Positions 1 through 7,599 of a DNA stretch of 42,160 nucleotides are shown piece by piece. The DNA comes from Apilactobacillus kunkeei (GTDB lineage: Bacteria; Bacillota; Bacilli; Lactobacillales; Lactobacillaceae). Below the pieces are notes generated by a model. The model did no database searches and was not told the origin of the DNA. It saw only the letters and a program-made list of their open reading frames with translations. Each line of letters starts with the position of its first letter. Position 1 is the stretch's first letter. The DNA lies in NCBI RefSeq assembly GCF_001308195.1, contig NZ_JXDF01000003.1:1-42160 (forward strand), read 5' to 3'. The translations under genes and the position numbers were made by a program.

Positions 1-62
1 AAAAACTGGGAGGAATGTCACCGGTTGAATACCGGAACAATTCCTCCCAGAAAATTGCATAA
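1..62 (+). CDS. IS3-family transposase OrfB, C-terminal end (partial)
   Basis: The frame starting at base 3 reads K-L-G-G-M-S-P-V-E-Y-R followed by nine residues and TAA at 60-62. The KLxGMSPVEYR string is the typical C-terminal end of the DDE integrase (OrfB) of IS3/IS150-group insertion sequences, which catalyses cut and rejoining of the element ends. Only the last 19 codons are in the window, so the catalytic DDE residues cannot be checked. A terminal inverted repeat follows 7 bases after the stop codon, as expected for this family. A perfect 11-bp inverted repeat (6-16 with 40-50) lies inside the coding sequence. Confidence 0.85.
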   Translation, partial: KLGGMSPVEYRNNSSQKIA

Positions 63-91
63 CCATCCTCCAATTTTAGGGGTTCAGGTCA
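1..91 (+). mobile_element. right end of an IS3-family insertion sequence
   Basis: The transposase end is followed at 70-91 by a candidate right inverted repeat ending in TTCAGGTCA, so that the element reads inward as TGACCTGAACCCC; IS3-family ends usually begin with TG. The left end lies outside the window, so the pair of ends and the target duplication cannot be verified. The base after the element begins CGGTCTTTTTTT, which looks like one arm of a terminator. Confidence 0.7.
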
Positions 92-104
92 CGGTCTTTT
101 TTTG

Positions 105-650
105 TTATTTATATGATTTCAAATCATGTTGGAACCAATCGATACTCTTTAGAAATTTGTTAGCATTAGCTTTATTTTCAGTTAGAACGATTTTATTATT
201 AATGATAACTTTCTTTTCACCGATGGTTTTATAGTTCTTCATAGTGGTTGCATTTGTTAATGTAAAGCCTTTTTTATGAGCTCTTAAGTAATAATTTTTT
301 CCAGATTGGCGATACTCTACCTCATCATAAAAGTCATTACCAGTTAAATAGCTTGCTATATTTTTTTTAAAGTTAATTTTTCCGTGGGATAGTTCGCCAA
401 AGTAAATGTTTTTCTTTCCAAAATATACAAACCACATCCTATTATAAAATGTGTATGGTTTAGAAGTAGTGTAATATGATTTACCTTGAAGATTCTTTGG
501 AACACCAACGTGCCATTTGTAAGTCTTTGTTGATTGTTTGTGAGACTTAGCAAAGGCTGTATGTTCATGACTGGCAGTAAATCCAGCGCAAACAAATAAT
601 GTAATTGCAAAAATAATAGCTAAAAATTTTGATTTATAATTAATTTTCAT
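105..650 (-). CDS. small secreted protein of unknown function
   Basis: The 181-residue product starts at the ATG at 650, which has AGGGGGA five bases upstream; a longer frame to 668 lacks a better site. Residues 1-35 form a signal peptide: MKINYKSK, a hydrophobic stretch (LAIIFAITLFVCAGFTA) and a likely cleavage after TAFA-K. The mature part is basic and Lys/Tyr-rich with no catalytic motif I recognise; small Tyr/Lys-rich secreted proteins of this kind are common in lactobacilli. It is read toward the insertion sequence, whose end is 13 bases beyond the stop codon, so its terminator may be interrupted. Function unknown. Confidence 0.75.
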   Translation of the reverse strand: MKINYKSKFLAIIFAITLFVCAGFTASHEHTAFAKSHKQSTKTYKWHVGVPKNLQGKSYYTTSKPYTFYNRMWFVYFGKKNIYFGELSHGKINFKKNIASYLTGNDFYDEVEYRQSGKNYYLRAHKKGFTLTNATTMKNYKTIGEKKVIINNKIVLTENKANANKFLKSIDWFQHDLKSYK

Positions 651-740
651 TATAATCCCCCTAATCATTATGTAATCAATTATTAATATATACTAATGAT
701 AATATAAAAGCAACGGTTATTTATGATTGTTGAACAAAAT

Positions 741-773
741 AAAAAGACCGGATCAATTTGATCCGGTCTTTTT
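741..773. terminator. bidirectional rho-independent terminator
   Basis: GACCGGATCAA (746-756) pairs perfectly with TTGATCCGGTC (758-768), with A-run and T-run on either side. It follows a second terminator at 793-823 on the minus strand, so it backs up termination before the secreted-protein gene. Confidence 0.85.
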
Positions 774-792
774 TACTCGTGTTTAACACAAG

Positions 793-823
793 AAAAGAGA
801 CAACCTACAAAGTTGTCTCTTTT
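793..823. terminator. rho-independent terminator ending the structured leader transcript
   Basis: AAAAGAGACAAC (793-804) pairs with GTTGTCTCTTTT (812-823) around a 7-base loop. On the minus strand it closes the transcript that starts near 1323. Confidence 0.85.
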
Positions 824-1196
824 ATAATTAATATTGATAACAGATAAGTAGCAATTACTTTGGCGTAAACCCACGTCCCCGCGGACTCAACGAAGATTTT
901 TGTGTAATCTCATAATTACTCAGTTTATCTGTTAGTAAAATTTAGTAGTAGTATAAACTGTTGTCCATACCTCCCCAACTAGTTCCCTAGAAGGTGAAGC
1001 ATCATCAAGCAATTATTAATATTTAATTTTAAATTACTGTTATTAGCTGCTAACATTTCACTGTTAATTAACGTTTCACCGTTAAGCATGCAGCTAAAGG
1101 ATACTGAGATAACCAACAACAGTTAATTCTCCATCTAAATAATCTATATTGATTATGTTGATTCGGGAAAATTAACTGTCAAAGGTCATCTCAATT

Positions 1197-1289
1197 CTAT
1201 TTGTTTAGAATTGAAACAACTTCTGACATCAATTTTCCCTTGATAGAATGATCTTTCGACGCTCCTGGATCAAAAGTTAATTCAGTCAT
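1197..1289 (-). CDS. 30-residue ORF in structured leader
   Basis: ATG at 1289 has AAGGAGTG eight bases upstream (1298-1305) and lies about 35 bases after the predicted transcription start. The product begins MTELTFDPGASKDHS and ends SEVVSILNK; it is soluble-looking, with no signal peptide or membrane segment. Codons 18-22 form one arm of a stem with 1165-1181, and the stop codon sits in an 8-bp hairpin (1192-1213), so ribosome movement would remodel the RNA. It may be a regulatory leader peptide rather than a functional protein; a short signalling peptide is possible but unsupported. No further gene follows in the transcript. Confidence 0.5.
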   Translation of the reverse strand: MTELTFDPGASKDHSIKGKLMSEVVSILNK

Positions 1290-1329
1290 ATGTTGTTCAC
1301 TCCTTTTTACTAGTTTTATTACAATGTTT

Positions 1330-1358
1330 ATTGTACACCAATTCTTATATTTTGACAA
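1330..1358 (-). promoter_or_regulatory. strong sigma-A promoter of the leader transcript
   Basis: On the minus strand TTGTCA (1353-1358), a 17-base spacer and TACAAT (1330-1335). An inverted repeat ACAAT-GTTT-ATTGT (1321-1334) overlaps the -10 box and start and could be an operator. Confidence 0.7.
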
Positions 1359-1410
1359 CATTTCACTTATAAATTGATATAAATATTTTTCATCATCTAA
1401 TCAAAATGCC

Positions 1411-1446
1411 AAAAGAACCTAATCATATCAATGATTAGGTTCTTTT
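1411..1446. terminator. terminator of the multicopper oxidase gene
   Basis: AAAAGAACCTAATCAT (1411-1426) pairs perfectly with ATGATTAGGTTCTTTT (1431-1446) around a 4-base loop, directly after the oxidase stop codon on the minus strand. Confidence 0.9.
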
Positions 1447-1447
1447 T

Positions 1448-2995
1448 TTACATATTACAGTGATCCATATTTTCCATGTGGTCGTAACAAGACATACCAC
1501 TCAAGTCGAGGTCTTCGACGGCAACGCCGCGTTCTTCAGCAAACGCCTTCATCAAGTCATCCATCTTGGTTAGGTGGAATTCTTGTGGGTGGCTTGGGTC
1601 ATCGACTTGGATTTGGGCCATCATACCGCCATCTTCGTGTTCGATGATGTGGCAGTGATACATGAAGACGCCGGGGTGGTCAAACCATGCTTTGAAGCGA
1701 ACTGTTTCGTCAGGGTTAACGCCGATGGTGTCCTTTAGACCGGTTTCATTAGGGTATGGAGCATGGCCATCTCTGTCCAATACTTCAAATTGGCAACCAT
1801 GCATGTGGAATGGATGAACCATTCCGTTTTCACAGTCGTTGGTGTTGGTAACTTCCCAGATTTCGCAGTTACCCATGGTTTGTTTGGCATCGATTCTTTC
1901 CATATCAAACTTCTTGCCATCCAGGGCAACTTCTTCATCCATACCGGACATAACGACTTTTCGGACGGGTGTGTTCTCAGTAACTTTGGGTGTGTTCATT
2001 TCAAATAGGGTGTCGGGAATAACGCTGTTATCTTCTGCGAATTCATGGATTCTAAAATGCATGATGGGGACATCGTCAGAATATAAGACAACTTCATCTC
2101 CCGGTTTGTATTGACCGAAATCAACGACAATTTCTTGTCTTTCGGCACAGGTAATCATTAGGTGGGTAAACTTAACAGGGTGGGTTAAGAGGCTACCGTC
2201 ACCTGCGATTTGGGTGAATTCAAGGTCGTCTGAGAAGTGTAAACGCCATTCGCGACGGTTGGCACCATCTAATAGACGAAGACGAACCTTTTGGGTGGTG
2301 ACGTCAAAGTATGGGTTAACAGTTCCGTTAATCATTGCGGTAGGACCTTGAACGCCATCTGGGTCATAATCAGCCTTGTAATCCCATTGATTGTCTTCAT
2401 GGAAACGACGATCTTGTAAGATAACGGGAATATCGTCGACACCATAATTACGTGGAATTGGTAGGGTTGCTTCATGTTCATCCTTGACGACAACAGCGGT
2501 AGCTAGGCCGTGCCAAACTTGTTCGGCGGTTGATGGGCATGGATGAGCATGCAACCAAAGGGTAGCTGCTGGTTGATCACACTTGAAATTTAAAACCTTA
2601 CTTTCACCTGGGTAAACAGGGGTGTGACAACCACCATCGATATCACCGGGAACGTTTAAACCGTGCCAGTGATAGGTAGTTAATTCAGGTAATTCGTTCT
2701 TAACAGTGACGTGAATGTTCTTACCACGTTTGAATAAAATGGTCTTACCTAGTAATGATTGATTGTATCCCCATGTCTTAGTGGCTTGACCGGGCATAAT
2801 TTGTGCTTCACCAGCTTGTGAGGTAACTGTGTAGTACATGTCGGTATCGGTCTCTTTGTCAGGGGTAAGTAATTCTGGAACCTTTAGCTTTTGTTGTTCC
2901 ACGTTTGGTTCTTCCAAAGGAATGTAACCACCGTCGTGGGTGTTAAAAGCGGGTTCGTAAAAGAAATAATCGGTGTAGACTTTTTCGGTAGACAT
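1448..2995 (-). CDS. multicopper oxidase (laccase-like)
   Basis: The 515-residue product has all four copper-binding motifs: HWHG (about 109-112), HAH in LWLHAHP (about 149-151), HPFHMHG and HCHIIEHEDGGMM near the C-terminus. These bind the type 1 copper and the trinuclear cluster that reduces O2 to water while oxidising phenols, cuprous ion or similar substrates. The start is ATG 2995 with AGAGAGG upstream; a TTG eight codons earlier has no site. There is no signal peptide or Tat motif, so it is predicted cytoplasmic, as in other lactobacillus laccases. The tail is rich in His, Met and Cys (MSCYDHMENMDHCNM). It is a single-gene unit with its own promoter and terminator. Copper tolerance or amine/phenol oxidation are both possible. 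Confidence 0.92.
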   Translation of the reverse strand: MSTEKVYTDYFFYEPAFNTHDGGYIPLEEPNVEQQKLKVPELLTPDKETDTDMYYTVTSQAGEAQIMPGQATKTWGYNQSLLGKTILFKRGKNIHVTVKNELPELTTYHWHGLNVPGDIDGGCHTPVYPGESKVLNFKCDQPAATLWLHAHPCPSTAEQVWHGLATAVVVKDEHEATLPIPRNYGVDDIPVILQDRRFHEDNQWDYKADYDPDGVQGPTAMINGTVNPYFDVTTQKVRLRLLDGANRREWRLHFSDDLEFTQIAGDGSLLTHPVKFTHLMITCAERQEIVVDFGQYKPGDEVVLYSDDVPIMHFRIHEFAEDNSVIPDTLFEMNTPKVTENTPVRKVVMSGMDEEVALDGKKFDMERIDAKQTMGNCEIWEVTNTNDCENGMVHPFHMHGCQFEVLDRDGHAPYPNETGLKDTIGVNPDETVRFKAWFDHPGVFMYHCHIIEHEDGGMMAQIQVDDPSHPQEFHLTKMDDLMKAFAEERGVAVEDLDLSGMSCYDHMENMDHCNM

Positions 2996-3029
2996 AAAAA
3001 ATAACCTCTCTTTTTTCAAGATTGGTTAT

Positions 3030-3079
3030 AGTATATTCTAGTTTATATCCATTTGCAATTAATAACCATTATAAACTAG
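3030..3079 (-). promoter_or_regulatory. promoter and inverted-repeat operator of the multicopper oxidase
   Basis: On the minus strand TTGCAA (3053-3058), 17 bases, TATACT (3030-3035). A perfect 10-bp inverted repeat, CTAGTTTATA (3038-3047) and TATAAACTAG (3070-3079), places one arm in the promoter spacer and the other upstream of the -35 box. This placement suits a repressor. It does not match the TACAnnTGTA CopY operator. Confidence 0.5.
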
Positions 3080-3088
3080 TATGTATTA

Positions 3089-3117
3089 AAAAAGAGACGA
3101 TTAAATCGTCTCTTTTT
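3089..3117. terminator. terminator of gnd
   Basis: AAAAAGAGACGAT (3089-3101) pairs with ATCGTCTCTTTTT (3105-3117). It lies just downstream of the gnd stop codon on the minus strand. Confidence 0.88.
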
Positions 3118-3136
3118 ATTGTGATCAATAATTATA

Positions 3137-4576
3137 TTATTGTTCAGTGTACCATGGGTAATGGAAGTTACCTTCACGGTCAGTACGTTCATAAGTGTGA
3201 GCACCGAAGTAGTCACGTTGTGCTTGTAGTAAGTTAGCAGGTAATACTTCAGCACGGTATGAATCGTAGTAGTTAACAGCTGCTGAAAGTGATGGAACTG
3301 GAATACCAGCCTTAGTTGCAAGAGCAACAACATCACGAGCATCTTGTTGGTACTTGTTAGCGATTTCTGAGAAGTATGGATCTAACAATAGGTTAGTTAG
3401 GTTTTCATTCTTTTCGAAAGCGTCAGTAATGTTTTGTAGGAATTGGGCACGAATAATGCATCCTTCACGCCAGATTTGAGCTAGTTCACCGAACTTCAAG
3501 TTCCAGTCATATTGTTCTGAAGCGAAACGTAGTTGTTCGAAACCTTGAGCGTAACTCATAATCTTACCGAAGTATAGAGCCTTACGTACACGTTCTACTA
3601 AGTCTTTCTTTTCGTCATCGTTGATGATGTCTGAAGCCTTAGGACCGTTTAATACCTTAGCTGCTGCAAGACGTTCGTCTTTTAGCATTGAGATGAAACG
3701 AGCGTAAACTGATTCAGTGATAACTGATTGGTCAGTACCAACTTCCATGGCATCTTCTGATGACCACTTACCAGTACCCTTGTTAGCACCACGGTCTAAG
3801 ATCATGTCAACGATAGGCTTGCTCTTGTCAGCACCTAAATCGTCTTTTCTAGTTAAGATATCAGCAGTAATTTCGATTAGGTAACTGTTTAGTTCACCCT
3901 TGTTCCATTCCTTGAAGATATCAGCTAATTCGTCAATGTCGATACCGGCACCGTTACGAAGAATGTCGTAACTTTCGTCGATTAATTGTTCATCACCGTA
4001 TTCAATACCGTTGTGAACCATCTTTACGTAGTGACCTGCACCGTTAGGTCCGATGTAAGCAACACATGGCTTACCATCACTAGCCTTAGCAGCGATTTGA
4101 GTTAAAACAGGTTCAACTAGCTTGTATGCTTCTTCTTGACCACCAGGCATTAGTGATGGACCGTGTAAAGCACCTAGTTCACCACCAGAAACACCCATAC
4201 CAATAAAGTTGATACCAGATGCATCTAGTCTAGCGTTTCTTTCGATTGTGTTATGGAAGTTAGTGTTACCACCATCAATTAAGATATCACCCTTGTCTAA
4301 TAAAGGTAATAGTGAGTCGATAGTTGCGTCAGTTGGCTTACCAGCCTTAACCATCATAACGATACGACGTGGAGTTTCTAGTGAGTTAACAAAATCTTCA
4401 ACAGAGTAACTTGGAACCAAGTTCTTGTCTGCGTGATCCTTCATTACAGCTTCAGTCTTTGAAGCTGAACGGTTAAAAATACCTACAGTGAAGCCGCGGC
4501 TTTCAATGTTAAGGGCTAAGTTCTTACCCATAACAGCCATTCCAACAACACCAATGTTTGCTTTTGAGTCAGCCAT
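3137..4576 (-). CDS. gnd: 6-phosphogluconate dehydrogenase, decarboxylating
   Basis: The 479-residue protein has the full family length. It oxidises 6-phosphogluconate with NAD(P)+ to ribulose 5-phosphate and CO2 in the cytosol. The N-terminal nucleotide-binding site reads [17 protein letters not shown]; the substrate signature is [19 protein letters not shown] near residue 127, and the catalytic lysine motif is [14 protein letters not shown] near 184. The ATG at 4576 has AGGAAGG eight bases upstream. It lies 81 bases downstream of zwf on the same strand and has its own promoter in that gap. In heterofermenters the pair feeds the phosphoketolase pathway, so it is likely essential for growth on glucose. 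Confidence 0.97.
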   Translation of the reverse strand: MADSKANIGVVGMAVMGKNLALNIESRGFTVGIFNRSASKTEAVMKDHADKNLVPSYSVEDFVNSLETPRRIVMMVKAGKPTDATIDSLLPLLDKGDILIDGGNTNFHNTIERNARLDASGINFIGMGVSGGELGALHGPSLMPGGQEEAYKLVEPVLTQIAAKASDGKPCVAYIGPNGAGHYVKMVHNGIEYGDEQLIDESYDILRNGAGIDIDELADIFKEWNKGELNSYLIEITADILTRKDDLGADKSKPIVDMILDRGANKGTGKWSSEDAMEVGTDQSVITESVYARFISMLKDERLAAAKVLNGPKASDIINDDEKKDLVERVRKALYFGKIMSYAQGFEQLRFASEQYDWNLKFGELAQIWREGCIIRAQFLQNITDAFEKNENLTNLLLDPYFSEIANKYQQDARDVVALATKAGIPVPSLSAAVNYYDSYRAEVLPANLLQAQRDYFGAHTYERTDREGNFHYPWYTEQ

Positions 4577-4603
4577 TATAAACCTTCCTTTTTAAAGAAA
4601 ATT

Positions 4604-4652
4604 GTGTATAAATATACACTTAGATTTTAACATTTTAATGATTAAATGTCAT
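4604..4652 (-). promoter_or_regulatory. gnd promoter with palindromic operator
   Basis: On the minus strand ATGACA (4647-4652), 17 bases, TAAAAT (4624-4629). Just past the expected start lies GTGTATA-AA-TATACAC (4604-4619), a perfect 7-bp-arm palindrome in the 5' leader, suited to a repressor roadblock. Confidence 0.5.
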
Positions 4653-4657
4653 ATAAA

Positions 4658-6139
4658 TTATTTTTTTGAGTTAAAAACCCAAGCTCTGCCATCACGAGCT
4701 AGTAATTCGTCGGCAGCATCAGGTCCCATTGAACCTGGTGTGTAGTTAGGGAAGTCTGGTTTGTCAGTATCCCAAACATGTCTGATAACATCGGCGAATT
4801 CCCAAGCACGACTTACTTCGTCCCAACTGGCAAAGTTAGTAGCGTTACCCAAGATAGCATCGTGAATTAAACGTTCGTATGGTTCTGGAGTAGCAGCCTT
4901 TTCTTCGTCACTTTGAGTGTGAGTTAAGTCTAGTGGTTGCATTTCCATACCTTGACCAGCTTGCTTTCCGTTTAGACGTAGGATGATCTTGTTAACAGGG
5001 TCTACGAATAAAGTAAGCACGTTGTTGTTTAATTCGCTTTCAGTTCCCTTAGCAGATGCAAAGATGTCTACTAGCGGTTTCTTGAATACAACATCGATTC
5101 TAGTAAACTTGTCAGTTAGCATCTTACCAGTTCTGATGTAGAAAGGAACGTTTTTCCAACGTTTGTTTTCGAACAATACTTTACCGGCAACGTAAGTTTC
5201 GGTAATTGAATCGTTAGGAACGTTGTCTTCGTGACGGTAATCTCTTTGGTCACCGTTTGCACCATATTGTCCACGAACGAAGTTTTGACGAGCTTCGTCT
5301 TCAGTGTAAACATGCATGCTTCTTAGTGCACGAATCTTTTCTCTGCGGATGTCTACGTCCTTGAATGAAATAGGGTCTTCCATTGCAAGAATAGTAAGCA
5401 TTTGCATAGTGTGGTTTTGTACCATATCACGTAGGGCACCTGAACCATCATAGTATCCGGCACGTTCTTCAACACCTAGCTTTTCAGCAAGGGTTACTTG
5501 AATGTTGTCAATGTACTTGTTGTTCCAAATACCTTCGATTAGTGGGTTACCAAAACGTAATGCAATAATGTTTTGAACCATTTCTTTACCCAAGTAATGA
5601 TCAATTCTGTAAACTTGGTTTTCGTTAAATGATTTAGCCAAAGCATTGTTCAATTCTTCAGCTGTGTCGTAGTCACGTCCGAATGGTTTTTCGATAATTA
5701 AACGGTTGAAACCGCCATTGTCTGATAAACAGTTGTGGGCTTTTAAGTTTTTAGCTACAGTTCCAAAGAAGTTAGGAGCCATGGAAATGTAGAAGATACG
5801 ATTTCCTTCAATATCATATTGTTGGTCTAACTTGTTTGCATAGTCACTTAATGCGTCGTAATGTTCTGGATTAGTTACGTCGTGTGACATGTAGTAAAAA
5901 TGACTAGCGAAAGCTTTTGCTTGTTCTTCGCTGTCAGCGTTGGCACTTACAGAGTCCAAGATTACTTCGCGGAACTTTTCGTCGCTCCATTCACGACGAC
6001 CAGTACCGATTAATGCAAAGTGATCGTTATCTACGTAACCTTTTTTGTATAGGTTAAAAATAGATGGATATAATTTACGTTTAGCTAGGTCACCTGTTGC
6101 ACCAAAAAGCATGAACAAGGCACGAGTTGCTGTTGCCAA
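4658..6139 (-). CDS. zwf: glucose-6-phosphate 1-dehydrogenase
   Basis: This 493-residue protein converts glucose 6-phosphate to 6-phosphogluconolactone with NAD(P)+ reduction, the first oxidative step of the pentose phosphate / phosphoketolase route. The coenzyme motif GATGDLAKRKLYPS is at residues 13-26, and the active-site signature RIDHYLGKEMVQN is near 180. The start is a TTG at 6139 with AAGGAGT eight bases upstream; no in-frame ATG fits as well. It is followed on the same strand by gnd, the enzyme two steps later. The leader carries a perfect palindrome (6176-6195) and a cre-like site lies further upstream. Confidence 0.97.
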   Translation of the reverse strand: MATATRALFMLFGATGDLAKRKLYPSIFNLYKKGYVDNDHFALIGTGRREWSDEKFREVILDSVSANADSEEQAKAFASHFYYMSHDVTNPEHYDALSDYANKLDQQYDIEGNRIFYISMAPNFFGTVAKNLKAHNCLSDNGGFNRLIIEKPFGRDYDTAEELNNALAKSFNENQVYRIDHYLGKEMVQNIIALRFGNPLIEGIWNNKYIDNIQVTLAEKLGVEERAGYYDGSGALRDMVQNHTMQMLTILAMEDPISFKDVDIRREKIRALRSMHVYTEDEARQNFVRGQYGANGDQRDYRHEDNVPNDSITETYVAGKVLFENKRWKNVPFYIRTGKMLTDKFTRIDVVFKKPLVDIFASAKGTESELNNNVLTLFVDPVNKIILRLNGKQAGQGMEMQPLDLTHTQSDEEKAATPEPYERLIHDAILGNATNFASWDEVSRAWEFADVIRHVWDTDKPDFPNYTPGSMGPDAADELLARDGRAWVFNSKK

Positions 6140-6175
6140 TTACCGTCACTCCTTATAGAAAAATTTTAACGAATC

Positions 6176-6221
6176 AAATGAAATATCTTTCATTTTCGGT
6201 TAATAATACAAGGTTATTATA
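6176..6221 (-). promoter_or_regulatory. zwf -10 box and leader palindrome
   Basis: A minus-strand TATAAT is at 6216-6221; no clear -35 box is seen. Downstream of it, AAATGAAA-TATC-TTTCATTT (6176-6195) is a perfect palindrome with 8-bp arms, placed between the predicted start and the TTG codon. A repressor bound there would block zwf. Confidence 0.4.
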
Positions 6222-6272
6222 TAACACCATGCTAAATTAAAAAAGTGTTTTTAATCCATAGCACAAAAGAAA

Positions 6273-6286
6273 TGTAAACGCTTTAC
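6273..6286. promoter_or_regulatory. candidate cre site (CcpA)
   Basis: TGTAAACGCTTTAC matches 12 of 14 positions of the catabolite-response consensus and contains GTAAA-CGC-TTTAC. It lies between the divergent zwf and MFS genes, about 50 bases upstream of each -10 region, so either gene could be the target. Confidence 0.45.
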
Positions 6287-6379
6287 TAAAATTTAATAAT
6301 TTAAACATCTCTTAATGGATATTATGCTCTCAAATGAATTATAATTGTTGTTAGAACATTTGAATAAGGGGGAGGATTC

Positions 6380-7555
6380 ATGAAGAAAAGAACAGAATTA
6401 GGACTTCGTTTAGTATTTTTCTATTCACTATTGTTAAATTCCGGTGCCGCATTCATGTGGCCACTAGTAACGATGTACATTGATGACTATTTACATAAGT
6501 CACTACTAGTGTCGGGGGTATCTCTGCTATTTATTTCCGGTTTTACCATTATTGGTAATTACATCGGGGGTTATCTATTTGATCATTGGTCAGCATATAA
6601 AGCGGCCTTGATTGGTATTACCGTCTCGACGGCCGCCATTTTAGCACTAATTTTCTTTCATGGATGGCCTACCTTTGCGATTCTAATGGTAGTTTTAGGG
6701 TTTGGAGACGGAATTAACCTAACACTTCTAAACTCATATGCTACCAACGTTAAGAGTAAGGACACCAGAACGGTATTCAACATCCTATATGTCGGATTAA
6801 ACATCGGGGTGGTAATCGGAACTGCGATGGTTGGATACCTACTAAAATATGGTGTCGCCATTGTCTTTATGACCGCAGCGGTATTTTACATCTTGCTATG
6901 GTTACTTACTTTTGTATACTTTAACATCGACTTTTCAGACTACGATAACAGCATTCCAAAAGAAGAAATCAAGGAAGAAAAAGAGGGTATTTTAAAGTCC
7001 AACGTTCGACTAATCTACCCAATTTGTATCATGGTATTTACCGTCTACTTGAGTTATACATTGTGGGAAAGTGTTATGTCGGTCCACATGGTTAAAATGG
7101 GGATTCCGTTCGAAGCATACTCAATGCTTTGGACAGTTAACGGTCTAATGATTGTATTTGGACAACCTATATTAAATTACGTAAGTAAACGACTAAAAAT
7201 TCATTTAAATCACCAAGTTTTCTTGGGGGTATTTATCTTCGCAATTTCGTTTTACTTCCTAGTTTACGCAAAGACTTTCCCGGTCTTTTTAGCCATCATG
7301 ATTTTCCTAACATTTGGTGAAATGCTGGGTCTACCTGATGTGCCAGCTTGGATTGATCAACTATCGACCAAGTCGGAAAAGGGTAAGTACCAAGGGATGT
7401 TCAATGCGTTGATGTCAGCCGGACGTGCAATTAGTCCACTATTCGCAGGATTATTTGTTGAAGGCTTTGGCTACAATCCATTGTTCATCTTCGTTACCGT
7501 TTTAATGTTAGTCGCATTATTCGCGGTTATGATTATCAGTCGTAAAACAGAATAA
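6380..7555 (+). CDS. MFS transporter, 12-TM type
   Basis: The 391-residue protein is almost entirely hydrophobic, with about 12 membrane segments and a cytoplasmic loop near residues 190-205 (NSIPKEEIKEEKEG), the usual layout of the major facilitator superfamily. The loop after TM2 reads GGYLFDHWSAYKA, a degenerate form of the MFS motif A. The ATG at 6380 follows AAGGGGGAGG. It is transcribed away from zwf and ends in its own terminator. Substrate is not evident; the sequence looks like YttB-type drug or metabolite exporters. A TATAAT lies at 6340-6345. Confidence 0.88.
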   Translation: MKKRTELGLRLVFFYSLLLNSGAAFMWPLVTMYIDDYLHKSLLVSGVSLLFISGFTIIGNYIGGYLFDHWSAYKAALIGITVSTAAILALIFFHGWPTFAILMVVLGFGDGINLTLLNSYATNVKSKDTRTVFNILYVGLNIGVVIGTAMVGYLLKYGVAIVFMTAAVFYILLWLLTFVYFNIDFSDYDNSIPKEEIKEEKEGILKSNVRLIYPICIMVFTVYLSYTLWESVMSVHMVKMGIPFEAYSMLWTVNGLMIVFGQPILNYVSKRLKIHLNHQVFLGVFIFAISFYFLVYAKTFPVFLAIMIFLTFGEMLGLPDVPAWIDQLSTKSEKGKYQGMFNALMSAGRAISPLFAGLFVEGFGYNPLFIFVTVLMLVALFAVMIISRKTE

Positions 7556-7562
7556 TCAAAAC

Positions 7563-7599
7563 AAAAAGGGTTCGTTTCGATATGAAACGAATCCTTTTT
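7563..7599. terminator. bidirectional terminator between MFS gene and nrdI
   Basis: AAAAAGGGTTCGTTTC (7563-7578) pairs with GAAACGAATCCTTTTT (7584-7599), with one weak pair. It serves both convergent genes, and its right edge overlaps the nrdI stop codon. Confidence 0.85.

Larger units (their letters stand above)
793..1323 (-). ncRNA. candidate structured leader or non-coding RNA with short ORF
   Basis: A minus-strand transcript of about 530 bases is bounded by a strong promoter (1330-1358) and a terminator (793-823), with no ORF beyond 30 codons. Stems seen on the minus strand: 1224-1239 with 1165-1181 (GGGAAAATT/AATTTTCCC plus TGTCA/TGACA); an 8-bp hairpin at 1192-1213; an alternative pairing of the same 1165-1181 segment with 1117-1131 (ACAGTTAATT/AATTAACTGT), closed by 1184-1192 with 1105-1113; two tandem small hairpins at 1052-1083 inside a 7-bp stem (1044-1050/1090-1096); and a 10-bp stem 839-848/925-934. 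The competing stems resemble an attenuator or riboswitch. I do not recognise an Rfam family; no regulated gene follows before the terminators. Confidence 0.5.

Noticed and set aside
6-50. Perfect 11-bp inverted repeat with inner stem, looking like a terminator
   Set aside because: It lies within the transposase reading frame KLGGMSPVEYR; kept only as a note because the coding explanation is stronger.
940-990. Eight-codon ORF with three Tyr codons on the minus strand after GGGGAGG, like a tyrosine leader peptide
   Set aside because: The Shine-Dalgarno is one base from the ATG, too close to work, and no tyrosine gene follows.
1044-1096. Possible CRISPR-like repeats
   Set aside because: Only two units with no unique spacers; they are small hairpins.
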